Assembly: GCA_002381565.1 (NCBI GenBank)
Contig: DFWZ01000060.1
Coordinates: forward strand, 34,537-98,536
Direction of reading: 5' to 3'
Source: Gallionella sp. UBA4121
Lineage (GTDB): Bacteria; Pseudomonadota; Gammaproteobacteria; Burkholderiales; Gallionellaceae
Length of the DNA: 64,000 nucleotides
The notes beneath the pieces were generated by a model. That model was not told the DNA's origin, did not search any database, and saw only the letters and a list, made by a program, of their open reading frames with translations. Each line of letters opens with the position of its first letter. The stretch's first letter is position 1. Position numbers and translations under genes: made by a program. Shown piece by piece: positions 18,128-26,930 of this stretch.

Positions 18128-18589
18128 TCAATGAGGGCCGTAGCCGTTATAGTAAGTAGTTGGTCCGTATGTAATATGTCTTGGCAGGAGCGCTGGCTGT
18201 TGGTAAGCGGCTTGACTATAGGCAGGTGCAGACTGAACATAGACCGGCACTTGCCGCACATAGACCGGCGCCGATTGCACATAAACGGGAGCCGGCTGCG
18301 CATAGACCACAGCAGGTTGCGAAATCATCTCACCCGCCAGCCCCAAACCAAACAGCATCCCCAATCCTCCGTCCCCCCAGCCTTCCCCGCCGCGCCAGCC
18401 TTCCCCGCCACGCCAGCCTTCCCCGCCACGCCAGCCTTCTCCTCCGCGCCAGCCTTCTCCTCCGCGCCAGCCTTCTCCTCCGCGCCAGCCTTCCCCTCCG
18501 CGCCAGCCTTCCCCGCCGCGGCGACCGTCGGCGTATGCCAGATTAACCACAAAAAACATCAGAACAAGCGCAAGCAGACTTTTTTTCAT
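18128..18589 (-). CDS. Secreted repeat protein with eight RGGEGW hexapeptides (hypothetical)
   Basis: 153 aa with a clean signal peptide (residues 1-20, cleaved after NLAYA). The mature part starts DGR, followed by eight tandem RGGEGW units (about residues 24-71), a short glycine-rich hydrophobic stretch (GLGMLFGLGLAGEMI), and a proline/tyrosine/valine region with degenerate repeats of the type PVYVQSAPVYV, ending in a tyrosine-rich tail. I do not recognise a named family. The Trp/Arg/Glu-rich repeat suggests a surface or matrix role such as carbohydrate or metal contact, but this is inference. Cysteine-free. Confidence 0.75.
   Translation of the reverse strand: MKKSLLALVLMFFVVNLAYADGRRGGEGWRGGEGWRGGEGWRGGEGWRGGEGWRGGEGWRGGEGWRGGEGWGDGGLGMLFGLGLAGEMISQPAVVYAQPAPVYVQSAPVYVRQVPVYVQSAPAYSQAAYQQPALLPRHITYGPTTYYNGYGPH
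18377..18520. repeat. Eight tandem copies of an 18-bp unit encoding RGGEGW
   Basis: Exactly eight 18-bp units in frame. They differ only at synonymous positions and fall into subtypes: units 4-6 from the left are identical and units 2-3 are identical. That points to recent internal duplication. Length changes by whole units would keep the reading frame. Confidence 0.95.
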
Positions 18590-18846
18590 TTATGGCTCTC
18601 TTTTATCAAACAAAAGCGGCGATTTCACGCTTGAGATGACCAACATAGCAGAAAGTTCGTATTTATACTTCTTCGACCACGGAATTTACAATTGCTTACA
18701 AAATATGAATTTTTATTAATGCAATTCAGTTGCATGACCATGCTAAATTACAGGCCTCCCAGTACGGTTAGTCGTAAACACCCGCATATCGGTGGCTGCA
18801 AAACGCATCGTTGATAATCATCTGTCGCCTTGGACACAATCAGAGT

Positions 18847-20103
18847 ATGCACACTCAGAATATTCACAGGCTTGTCGTCACACGCCTGATCATTGGATGG
18901 ATGTTACTGTCCGTGATCATCGGCGGGATAGTCTATTACCTTGAGTTGCAGAAGGTGGATAAACTGGTGTTCGGTCTGGCAACGGTGGAGTCGCGTTTAT
19001 TCACAACCACGCTCGACCGGAACAGTGCCAGCCGGAAGGATGCGCTCAAGGAAAAAGCCGATGAATTCATCAAGCGGCATTTCATCGTCATCGAACTCTA
19101 CGATGAAAACAGGAATCAGATTCTGCGTGTGGTAAGACCGGGCAAGGAGGCAATCGAGGGAAAAATAGCAACGTATGTGCAGGCATTTCCGCTGGAAAAT
19201 GCCGTCCATTACAACCAGTTTTTCATGGGCAAGAATTCATTCCTGCAGGTCATGCTGCCGCTACAGGACAGCAAAGGCGATTTGATCGGCTATTTTAAAG
19301 GCGTCTATCAGGTCGATGCGGAAACCCTGCATAACATCGAAATCGACATTGTCGGCACACTGCTGCTCGTGGTCGTGGTCATCCTCATGACGGCCATCAT
19401 GCTCTACCCCATCATCATTTCCCTCAATAAAGGGCTGGTCAAACTCTCATCCGACCTGCTCAACGGCAATATCGAATTGATGGATGTGCTGGGCAGTGCC
19501 ATCGCGAAGCGGGATTCGGATACCAATAGCCATAATTACCGCGTCACCATTTATGCGATTCGCTTCGCCGAGATACTGGGGCTTCCCAGCGCGCAAATCC
19601 GCAAGCTGACTGCGGGAGCCTTTCTGCATGATGTCGGGAAGATAGGCATCAGAGACAATATACTGCTCAAACCAGCCAGCTTGACCGAAGAAGAATTTGC
19701 CGTGATGCGCACCCATGTGCTGCTGGGAACCGACATCATCAGCCGTTCAAAATGGCTTGAGGGCGCGCGCGAAGTGGTGGAGTTTCATCATGAGAAATTC
19801 GATGGGAGCGGATATATGAAAGGTCTTGTCGGGAATGAAATTCCGTTAAACGCGCGCATCTTTACGATCGTCGATGTGTTCGATGCACTCACCTCAAGAC
19901 GACCTTACAAAGAACCCTTCGACTTCGATGAAGCCATGGAACTCATGAAGCCGGACAGCGGCAAGCGTTTTGACCCGAAGTTATTACAGATATTTCACGA
20001 GCAGGCCAATTCGCTTTATCAGGCAATATCCCATGCACCGGATGATGTGCTGGAGTCAATGCTGAAAGACCTGATCAGACAGCATTTTTTACGGCCTGAG
20101 TAA
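18847..20103 (+). CDS. Membrane HD-GYP-type phosphodiesterase (variant GYM motif)
   Basis: 418 aa. Transmembrane helix 1 at about 9-31, a periplasmic sensor part of about 145 residues, helix 2 at about 178-202 (DIVGTLLLVVVVILMTAIML), then an HD-GYP domain. The HD part is intact (GAFLHDVGKIGIRD, EFHHEKFDGSG). The signature normally reading HHExxDGxGYP has GYM, so the proline is replaced. HD-GYP proteins hydrolyse c-di-GMP or cyclic GMP-AMP; the metal ligands seem present, so activity is possible despite the change. No strong ribosome site; ATG at 18847 chosen because it gives a standard membrane N-terminus (MHTQNIHRLVVTRL). Confidence 0.85.
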   Translation: MHTQNIHRLVVTRLIIGWMLLSVIIGGIVYYLELQKVDKLVFGLATVESRLFTTTLDRNSASRKDALKEKADEFIKRHFIVIELYDENRNQILRVVRPGKEAIEGKIATYVQAFPLENAVHYNQFFMGKNSFLQVMLPLQDSKGDLIGYFKGVYQVDAETLHNIEIDIVGTLLLVVVVILMTAIMLYPIIISLNKGLVKLSSDLLNGNIELMDVLGSAIAKRDSDTNSHNYRVTIYAIRFAEILGLPSAQIRKLTAGAFLHDVGKIGIRDNILLKPASLTEEEFAVMRTHVLLGTDIISRSKWLEGAREVVEFHHEKFDGSGYMKGLVGNEIPLNARIFTIVDVFDALTSRRPYKEPFDFDEAMELMKPDSGKRFDPKLLQIFHEQANSLYQAISHAPDDVLESMLKDLIRQHFLRPE

Positions 20104-20344
20104 CAGGGACGCACCGGATCACACAACACGCATGCCGGTTTTCTGTCCATGTATTAAAAATACAGAATAATCCCGGAAAAAATCGCCATCCATGAAATCA
20201 ACAAAATAACCAATAAATTCAAATGTATACTTTGTACAATCGCGTTACACAACAGGTGAATTATGGCCGGATTAACGCCGTAATCCCAACGATCTCACTC
20301 CGGCCCAGACGCACGCGACAGATGGAAGAAGTTACTTGAATACG

Positions 20345-21718
20345 ATGAGTAAAGACACAGAGATGCCAGCCGAAAAGCTGACAACGCCCCGCGCGCCAGT
20401 CGATGCCGGGTTCAATCCGCCATCCCCCTACGGGCGCAATGTGCAATTGCTGCGGATGCTGGGGTTGGCGATCATGGTAGGCATATTGGGTGCGCTGGCG
20501 GTACTGGCGTTTCATCAGCTGCTGCTTACGCTTGAAGCGACGATGTATGGATTGAACCAGGGGCTGGTAGCCGATGCCACGCACCTGCCGCCTGAAATAC
20601 GCGCCATCATTCCCGCGCTGGGCGGGCTTGTCGCCGGGTTGATGCTGCAATACTTTCTCGGGCGCGGTAAAAGCGATAACGGGACGGATTACATGGAAGC
20701 CATATCCGCCGGCGGCGAAATCCCCTTGCGATCTTCGCTGCTGAAATCGGCGGCATCCGCCGCCACGGTCGTCTCAGGCGGCTCGATCGGGCGCGAAGGA
20801 TCCATGGTGCAACTGGCCGCGTTGTCCGGCAGCCTGCTGGGGAAAGCGCTGCATCTGACGCCCGTCGAGCGGCGTTTTGCCGTGGCCTGCGGCGCGGCAG
20901 CGGGGCTGGCAGGCGCATACAACACGCCGATTGCCGGCGCCTTGTTCGTCGCTGAAATCGTGCTCGGCGGCATCAGCGTGAGCAGCTTCGGCCCCCTGCT
21001 GCTGGCAGCGGCGATCGCCGATTCGGTGGTGCGACACGTAAGCCGCGTCGGCCCTATTTTTGCCGCCACCCCCGGCACACTGCAAAGTCTGCCTGAACTG
21101 CTGCTGGTGGTGTTGACCGGTATCGCGGCAGGATTGCTGGGACCACTGCTTATCGGCGCATTAAATTACGCACACCGGACTTTGGCTGCACTGCGTTTTC
21201 CCCTGTGGCTGAAGATGACACTCGCCGGGCTTGCGGTCGGCGGGCTTTCAGTCATACGCCCGGAAGTGTGGGGCAATGGTTATTCGGTCGTAAATTCATT
21301 GCTGCACCAGCCATGGCTGTGGCAGAGCGTACTGCTCATTCTGGTGCTGAAAATCATTGCCACTGTACTGACTTCAGGTTCCGGGGCCGTCGGCGGTGTG
21401 TTTACACCGACCCTGTTTGTCGGCGCGGCACTGGGTACTCTGGCGGGCAATGCGGTGCAACTGATGCTGCCTGACGTGTCGATGACGGCATTCACACTGG
21501 TCGGCATGAGTGCGTTCCTCGCCGCCGTCACTCACGCACCACTCACGGCGGTGGTAATGGTCAGCGAAATGACAGCAGGCTACGGCCTCGTCCCCGCGCT
21601 GGTGTTGGCTAGCCTGGCCGGTTATTATGTGTCGTCGGTGCTGCATCCGGGTTCGATTTATGCACGCTCTATCCCACAAGACCATCCCACGCAAACGCTG
21701 CCATTTACCCATTTATGA
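20345..21718 (+). CDS. CLC-family chloride channel/transporter
   Basis: 458-aa multi-pass membrane protein of the CLC family. Conserved parts: GGSIGREGSMVQLAALSGS, containing the gating glutamate of the GREGP element; GAAAGLAGAYNTPIAGALF; and the second selectivity region GSGAVGGVFTPTLFVGAALG. The first motif GSGIP is not evident (ISAGGEIPLRSS instead), as in ClcB-like members. No CBS domains at the C-terminus. Start ATG 20345 gives MSKDTEMPAEK; a weak GGAAG lies rather far upstream. The neighbouring genes do not suggest a specific role; acid or ion homeostasis is typical of the family. Confidence 0.88.
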   Translation: MSKDTEMPAEKLTTPRAPVDAGFNPPSPYGRNVQLLRMLGLAIMVGILGALAVLAFHQLLLTLEATMYGLNQGLVADATHLPPEIRAIIPALGGLVAGLMLQYFLGRGKSDNGTDYMEAISAGGEIPLRSSLLKSAASAATVVSGGSIGREGSMVQLAALSGSLLGKALHLTPVERRFAVACGAAAGLAGAYNTPIAGALFVAEIVLGGISVSSFGPLLLAAAIADSVVRHVSRVGPIFAATPGTLQSLPELLLVVLTGIAAGLLGPLLIGALNYAHRTLAALRFPLWLKMTLAGLAVGGLSVIRPEVWGNGYSVVNSLLHQPWLWQSVLLILVLKIIATVLTSGSGAVGGVFTPTLFVGAALGTLAGNAVQLMLPDVSMTAFTLVGMSAFLAAVTHAPLTAVVMVSEMTAGYGLVPALVLASLAGYYVSSVLHPGSIYARSIPQDHPTQTLPFTHL

Positions 21719-21754
21719 TCCTGATACGCTACCTGCAATACCACAGGGTGACTC

Positions 21755-22585
21755 ATGCAATTCAAAAATAAACATGTAAAAAATATTGCAAGAGCCGTGC
21801 AACAGCAGATTGATCAGATGCTTGCATGGACAGCCGAACCCAAAACCCATATTGAAGGCGGCAAGCCTTATTTGACAGAACGCAAAGGCATCCTGGCGCT
21901 GCATTTTGATGCCTTGTCCATACAAAGCGAAATGTACATTGATATGCCGGATGAGCTGGTGATCGGTTATACCCGGGCCATGATGAGTTTTTTACTGATC
22001 GACCCCACCCCCCGCCACATCGCAATGATCGGCTTAGGCGGCGGTTCACTGGCAAAATATTGCTACCGGCATTTGCCGCTGACAGAGATTACCGTTATCG
22101 AAATCAGTCCTGATGTGATCGCATTGCGCAATGAATTTGCCATTCCTGCTGACGACATACGCTTTCGGGTGCTGCCAGGCGACGGCGCCCATTGGGTGAC
22201 AGATACCGCCAGCCAGCCGGATGTACTGATGGTGGACGGGTTCGATTCGGGTGGATTACCCGTTCAACTGGGCAGCCAGCGATTTTACGATGACTGCTTT
22301 GCGTTACTGGCCGACAACGGTATCCTGGTGGTCAATTTGTGGGGCGGCTACCCGCATTACGATGATTACCTGGCACGCCTGCACACCAGCTTTGCCGGGC
22401 GTGTGGTGGTGGTTGATGTAGAGGATAGCGTCAACAAAATTATCCTCGCCGTGAAAAATACTGAATTTCCGCCCTCCCTTTCATCCATCCGGCAGCACGC
22501 CAAATTACTCGGCCTGTCGCATCCGATCAATTTCCAGCAAAAATCCAACAAGTTGATTCGAGCCTTAAACCTCGCCGGTTTTTAG
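21755..22585 (+). CDS. Spermidine-synthase-like SAM-dependent protein
   Basis: 276 aa with a Rossmann methyltransferase fold of the spermidine synthase superfamily: nucleotide-binding loop MIGLGGGSLAKYCYRH, acidic strand end EITVIEISPDVI, and DVLMVDGFDSGGLP where polyamine synthases have their catalytic aspartate. The N-terminal tetramerisation domain of true SpeE is shortened, so polyamine synthesis is not certain. No speD gene is adjacent. AGGGTGA precedes the ATG at good spacing. It follows the CLC gene by 36 bp on the same strand and may be cotranscribed. Confidence 0.75.
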   Translation: MQFKNKHVKNIARAVQQQIDQMLAWTAEPKTHIEGGKPYLTERKGILALHFDALSIQSEMYIDMPDELVIGYTRAMMSFLLIDPTPRHIAMIGLGGGSLAKYCYRHLPLTEITVIEISPDVIALRNEFAIPADDIRFRVLPGDGAHWVTDTASQPDVLMVDGFDSGGLPVQLGSQRFYDDCFALLADNGILVVNLWGGYPHYDDYLARLHTSFAGRVVVVDVEDSVNKIILAVKNTEFPPSLSSIRQHAKLLGLSHPINFQQKSNKLIRALNLAGF

Positions 22586-22750
22586 TCGCCGGTGTTGCCA
22601 CCCGTCTTCGTTCCTGGCAGTAGGCCGGATATTTTAAGTTTCGCAATCCACCCACAATTCAGAATAAAAAACAAAACCATTCGTCTGTCATTTAACACCA
22701 TTCATCCGGACAAATACGCCGTTCATCCTGATTTCCGGCTGATAACCGAA

Positions 22751-22771
22751 CGGGCTTGAACGCCAAGCCCG
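22751..22771. terminator. GC-rich hairpin in the intergenic gap
   Basis: CGGGCTTG-AACGC-CAAGCCCG forms an 8-bp perfect stem. It is followed by CTTTAGG rather than a U-tract, and lies 166 bp downstream of the spermidine-synthase-like gene. It could act as a weak terminator or RNA 3' stabiliser. Confidence 0.35.
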
Positions 22772-22862
22772 CTTTAGGTAAATTGAGGTCCGTATCAGCG
22801 GCAGCCAGCAGCACTAAAGCTCACCGCGAGTGCTACAATTCAAAAATTCAAGGAACCTCAAC

Positions 22863-22958
22863 ATGAAGCCAAATTCGTCAAGCGGTCCAGTGATCCGAAA
22901 CAATCAGTCATATTTTAAAAACTTTGTTCAACTCTTTCTGCTGACCGTGCGCAATTAA
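22863..22958 (+). CDS. Putative 31-codon leader ORF before the GGDEF-EAL gene
   Basis: Short ORF (MKPNSSSGPVIRNN...) with a good AAGGAA ribosome site 7 nt before its ATG. It stops 11 nt before the ATG of the GGDEF-EAL gene, which itself has no visible ribosome site. The arrangement fits translational coupling or a leader peptide. There is no homology evidence, and a chance ORF of this length is quite possible. Confidence 0.35.
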   Translation: MKPNSSSGPVIRNNQSYFKNFVQLFLLTVRN

Positions 22959-22969
22959 CTGCCTGATTC

Positions 22970-24265
22970 ATGAACAACATAGACCCGCTCACCGGATTTC
23001 TTGATCGACTTGCCTGCTTGCGGACAATCGAGAGTTTCACCGCCACGCCGACACGCCGGCCTGAACCGTTTGCCGTAATCTGGGTCGATCTGGATCGCTT
23101 CAAAAAAATAAATGAATCCTTCGGTCATCCGGGAGGCGACCAGGTGATCAAGGATTTGGCCGTGCGCTTCCGCACCCGTGTAAGCGGACGGGCAGAAATT
23201 GCGCGTATGAGCGGAGACGAATTTGTTTTCCTGGTTCCCGGATGCGACCGTTCTGCTGCCGAGCAGTTTGCCCGCGAAATGGCCAGTACGGTTGAAGAGC
23301 TGATTCCCCTCGGCAATCTGACGCTGTGCCCCACCGCCAGCATCGGTATCGCCATCCATGATCCCGGCGAAGATTCACTCGCTTTGCTGGAACGTGCGGA
23401 TCGCGCCATGTATGCGGCGAAAGACAAGGGCGGCAACAGCATCGTTTGCTCCGGCGACGAAGCTGTCCAGGGACGGCAGGGCATCACGCTCGCACGCGAA
23501 GAACTTTCAATTGAAAGCACCCTGCATGCCGCACTGGAAACAGGCGGACTATGTCTGCACTACCAGCCCATCATTCTTGCAAACGGAAATATTGAGGCTG
23601 TCGAGGCGCTGATGCGCTGCTCAGTCAACGGCGAGAGCGTGCCCCCGGGAAAGTTCATACCCGTCGCGGAAAAGACCGGGCTTGTGGTTCGTCTCGGCGA
23701 ATGGAGCCTGCTGCAAGGCGCGCTGCAAGCGCGTGGACTTCAGGATGCAGGTTACCACACCAAGGTTGCCATCAACGTCTCGCGCGCCCAGCTGATCTCC
23801 CCAAAATTCACCCAGGCATTGCACGCGGCCCTGATTTGCTCGAATGTCAAACCGGAACTGGTGGAACTGGAGCTGACTGAATCCCTGTTCATGGATATTT
23901 CCGATACCGTCCAAAACAACCTGAAAAATGCCATCGCCGCCGGCGTCAATCTTGCCATCGATGATTTTGGCACGGGCTATTCCTGCCTGGCCAATCTGAA
24001 GGATATACCGGCAAAAAAAATCAAACTGGATCGCGCCTTCGTCACCGTACTGCCGGAAGATCGCCGCGCTCAGGCTGTGGTCAGGGCAATGACCCAGTTA
24101 GGGCATGAACTGGGCATGACCGTCGTGGCTGAAGGATGTGAAAGACAGGAAGAAATCGACGCGCTGCTGGATGCAGGCGTCGATGCCATCCAGGGGTTCT
24201 TCTACGCGAGACCGATGCCGGAAGATACGCTGCTCGCCTGGCTCAAAGCAAGGAATACGCGATGA
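22970..24265 (+). CDS. GGDEF-EAL c-di-GMP protein (SGDEF variant)
   Basis: 431 aa, soluble. The GGDEF domain (about 1-160) has DPLTGFLDR at its start, IWVDLDRFKKINESFGH, and the signature RMSGDEFVF, so the first G of GGDEF is S. The EAL domain (about 175-425) looks complete: NIEAVEALMRCS, NVSRAQL, ELTESLF, AIDDFGTGYS, KLDRAFV, AEGCERQEE and IQGFFYARPMP. Phosphodiesterase activity is therefore likely, cyclase activity uncertain. There is no sensory domain, so input may come from the HDOD partner, whose gene overlaps by 4 nt. The ATG at 22970 has no ribosome site of its own. Confidence 0.9.
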   Translation: MNNIDPLTGFLDRLACLRTIESFTATPTRRPEPFAVIWVDLDRFKKINESFGHPGGDQVIKDLAVRFRTRVSGRAEIARMSGDEFVFLVPGCDRSAAEQFAREMASTVEELIPLGNLTLCPTASIGIAIHDPGEDSLALLERADRAMYAAKDKGGNSIVCSGDEAVQGRQGITLAREELSIESTLHAALETGGLCLHYQPIILANGNIEAVEALMRCSVNGESVPPGKFIPVAEKTGLVVRLGEWSLLQGALQARGLQDAGYHTKVAINVSRAQLISPKFTQALHAALICSNVKPELVELELTESLFMDISDTVQNNLKNAIAAGVNLAIDDFGTGYSCLANLKDIPAKKIKLDRAFVTVLPEDRRAQAVVRAMTQLGHELGMTVVAEGCERQEEIDALLDAGVDAIQGFFYARPMPEDTLLAWLKARNTR

Positions 24266-25143
24266 AGGAAGTACTGGAAAACGCCCCCCCATCGACTGTC
24301 AGCAACCTGATCGAACGTTCCATTCTCGACGTAGGTATTCCTCCTTGCCCTGTCGTACTGGATCGATTCATGACCGAGGCACGAAAGAACGAGCCTGATT
24401 TCAACCTGCTGGCACACATCATAGGCAGCGATGTCGGCATTTCTGCCGGCCTGATCAAAACCGCCAATTCTTCTTTCTTCGGCATGCGTCAACGCGCGCG
24501 TTCTGTGAACGAAGCGCTCGCGCTGCTCGGCATGAAAACGACAAGTTGTACCGTGGCAGGCATCATTCTTCGCAAAGCCTTTCCAAACATGCAGCATCTG
24601 GAACGTTTCTGGGATGCATCGGCGCGCATTGCGCATTTGACCGGCTGGTTGGCACAGCAGTTGAACATACGCGGCCTGCACGCTGAAGACGCCTATACTT
24701 TCGGCCTGTTCCGTGACTGCGGCATCCCGGTGCTGCTGGCGCGCTTTCCTCAGTACGAGAAAGTGCTTGTGGCTGCCAACAACGAGGCCAGACAGAGCTT
24801 CATAGATGTGGAAAATGCCGAGCTGCCGACAAATCACGCGATGGTGGGTTGTATACTGGCACAAAACTGGTGGTTGCCGGAGGATATCTGCCTTGCCATC
24901 CGCAATCACCACAACCTCGTTGAACTGGAATCAAACAATCCGGCACTGTCCGTACTGAGCCGCAGACTGATCGCAACAGCCCAGCTTGCGGAGTATATCT
25001 TACAGCAGCAACTCGGCCTGAGCCTGACGCAGGAATGGACAAAGCTGGGGCCTGCCTGCCTGCAAGCACTGAACCTCGATGAGACACAGCTCGAGGCCTT
25101 GTATATCGAGGCTGTATCCGTCGTGAACACTGAACAGGAATAA
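24262..25143 (+). CDS. HDOD-domain signalling protein
   Basis: 293 aa. An HDOD domain spans about residues 15-215 (SILDVGIPPCPVVLDRF, LLAHIIGSDVGISAGLIK, YTFGLFRDCGIPVLLARF), a relative of HD domains that has usually lost the catalytic metal site and acts in protein-protein signalling. AAGGA stands before the ATG, which also overlaps the stop of the GGDEF-EAL gene by 4 nt, so the two proteins are made together and probably function together. The C-terminal 75 residues are helical without a recognised motif. Confidence 0.87.
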   Translation: MKEVLENAPPSTVSNLIERSILDVGIPPCPVVLDRFMTEARKNEPDFNLLAHIIGSDVGISAGLIKTANSSFFGMRQRARSVNEALALLGMKTTSCTVAGIILRKAFPNMQHLERFWDASARIAHLTGWLAQQLNIRGLHAEDAYTFGLFRDCGIPVLLARFPQYEKVLVAANNEARQSFIDVENAELPTNHAMVGCILAQNWWLPEDICLAIRNHHNLVELESNNPALSVLSRRLIATAQLAEYILQQQLGLSLTQEWTKLGPACLQALNLDETQLEALYIEAVSVVNTEQE

Positions 25144-25178
25144 GCTGACGGCAGCCATTGTTAATGGATACCGTCAGC
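25144..25178. terminator. Nested hairpin between convergent HDOD and ccmI genes
   Basis: Outer stem GCTGACGG/CCGTCAGC (25144-25151 with 25171-25178) and inner stem CCATT/AATGG. It begins directly after the HDOD stop and precedes the ccmI stop on the other strand. No U-tract on either strand, so terminator activity is uncertain. Confidence 0.45.
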
Positions 25179-25191
25179 ATGGGCGGTAACG

Positions 25192-26448
25192 CTACTTTAC
25201 CAGGGTATCTATGGTGATATTCAGCTCACGGGCGCCAGGTTTCACAATGCCGGCCGTCCCCTCCAGGTCACCCGCCTGCGCCATAGGCGAGCCGGATTTG
25301 GAGATACGTGCCAGTACCACTACCTTGTCGAAACCGGACAGCTTCATCTGTGGCCGCATAGCCATACTGTCATCGAGCGTAAATTCCATCGGCAAGTCTT
25401 TGACCTGTTTGCGGATCACTGCGAGCGGCATTTTAGGTCCTTCTGCCGCACGTGCCAGGATGAAAACAAAATCGCTCGGCGATGCGCGGCTTAACATCGC
25501 AGGACTTAACGATACCCTGCCGGTAATCGCCATCGCTGGATTTGCCTCAGCCTTTTGGGGACCTGCCGGCAACCTGGCCAGTTGTTCACGACCACCCGGC
25601 TGTTTGGCAAGAAATTCCCGTGCCTGATTGATGCCGTCGATGATCATCTGAAGCTGCGGATAATCAGGCGGCAATAAACTGACCAGCTTTTGCCAATGCG
25701 TGACTGCCGCGACATAATCACCGCGCTCCATGCCGGCAGACCCTGCCAACGCCAGCGCCGTGGTATTTTCCGGGTCCAGTTCAAGCGCCTTGTCGATATA
25801 CTTGGTCGGTTCGCCCAGCAACGACTGATTGTTGTTCATCGCCATCGCATCGGCATAATTCGTCCAGATTTGCGACTCTTTCGGCACCAGTTTGACCAGT
25901 TGGCCATAAGCGCGCACCGCATCGGCGTAGCGTTGCAACTCGCTATAGGAACGTGCCAGAATCAGCCATCCGTCGGGATTGTTGGGTTCCTTTGCCAGTT
26001 TCGCTTCCAGTTCCTGCAACGCGGCGTCCGAACGCAGCACACCAAAACCTTCAGCACCTTCAGCCTGTTGTTGCTGGGCGGGTAGCATGGCATTCACATT
26101 GCCGATTTTAAGGTAGAGCAACACGCTGCAAAGCGGGATCAGCACGACCAGAACCATGGCCAGAATCCGCGCCGGATTGCGCACCGCAGACTGCTGCGTT
26201 TCGGTGCTTTTCACTTCGTCGAGCAGGCGCACCTGCAATTCGCGATGCCCCTGCTCGAAAGCCTCCTGAGTCAACAGGCTATTGTTCAAATCCGCCTCGA
26301 GTTCGCTCGCCTGATCGCGCAGGATTTCGAGGTTTGCGGCATCGCGCAACACGTCGTTGTTAGCAGCCGATTTGCGCAACAACGGCCATAGCAAGAAAGA
26401 CAGTGCCACAATTAGCAGTGCGGCACAGAGTATCCAGAATAAAGTCAT
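25192..26448 (-). CDS. ccmI: Cytochrome c biogenesis protein CcmI (TPR)
   Basis: 418 aa. N-terminal transmembrane helix (about 2-20), cytoplasmic coiled part, second helix (about 90-112, ILAMVLVVLIPLCSVLLYL), then periplasmic TPR repeats (about 145-270: NPDGWLILARSYSELQRYADA, ALALAGSAGMERGDYVAAV) and a C-terminal beta domain. CcmI holds apocytochrome c for the CcmFH haem ligase. Last gene of the ccm operon, overlapping ccmH by 4 nt. In E. coli CcmI is fused to CcmH; here they are separate, as in many beta- and alphaproteobacteria. Confidence 0.9.
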   Translation of the reverse strand: MTLFWILCAALLIVALSFLLWPLLRKSAANNDVLRDAANLEILRDQASELEADLNNSLLTQEAFEQGHRELQVRLLDEVKSTETQQSAVRNPARILAMVLVVLIPLCSVLLYLKIGNVNAMLPAQQQQAEGAEGFGVLRSDAALQELEAKLAKEPNNPDGWLILARSYSELQRYADAVRAYGQLVKLVPKESQIWTNYADAMAMNNNQSLLGEPTKYIDKALELDPENTTALALAGSAGMERGDYVAAVTHWQKLVSLLPPDYPQLQMIIDGINQAREFLAKQPGGREQLARLPAGPQKAEANPAMAITGRVSLSPAMLSRASPSDFVFILARAAEGPKMPLAVIRKQVKDLPMEFTLDDSMAMRPQMKLSGFDKVVVLARISKSGSPMAQAGDLEGTAGIVKPGARELNITIDTLVK

Positions 26449-26930
26449 GCTTGAGTGTCTTTCGTCGGGTTCAATGGGGCGGGTTCGTTCAGCAGCGTGG
26501 CGGCACGTTGTTCATCCTGTTTCGATAGCACGGCCTCTGCAACCAGCCCGCGGCGCTTCTTCAACTGATAGACCAGAAACACGCCACCCAGCAGCAACAG
26601 AATAAAGGGAGCTCCCCACAATGGCATGGTTTCATTATCGACCGGCGGATCAAACAACACCGACTTGCCGAAACGTTCAACCAGCATATCGAGTATTTCC
26701 TGATCGGTAGCGCCTGCCTTCATCTTCTCGCGCATGATATTGCGCACATCCTGCGACCACTCGGAATGAGAGGTTGAAACGGGTTCGCTCTGGCAAACCA
26801 GACAGCGCACCTTCTCAGCCAGATGAATCATGCGAGTCTCCATAACAGGATCTTCAGCAATGTCTTTCGCCACGCCGGCAAAACTAAAGCCCGGTAACAG
26901 ACACATCAACCCAATAAATAGCAGTTTCAT
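26445..26930 (-). CDS. ccmH: Cytochrome c biogenesis protein CcmH
   Basis: 161 aa with a signal peptide or anchor (1-18), the thiol-oxidoreductase motif VRCLVCQSE (C43, C46) of the LRCxxC type, the helical part QDVRNIMREKMKAGATDQEI, and a C-terminal transmembrane helix (about 100-122). It keeps the apocytochrome CxxCH thiols reduced for haem ligation with CcmF. The start overlaps the ccmG stop by 4 nt. Single-unit form without the TPR fusion of E. coli CcmH. Confidence 0.93.
   Translation of the reverse strand: MKLLFIGLMCLLPGFSFAGVAKDIAEDPVMETRMIHLAEKVRCLVCQSEPVSTSHSEWSQDVRNIMREKMKAGATDQEILDMLVERFGKSVLFDPPVDNETMPLWGAPFILLLLGGVFLVYQLKKRRGLVAEAVLSKQDEQRAATLLNEPAPLNPTKDTQA

Noticed and set aside
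18377..18520. CRISPR-like array
   Set aside because: The 18-bp units are directly tandem with no spacers and encode a regular peptide.
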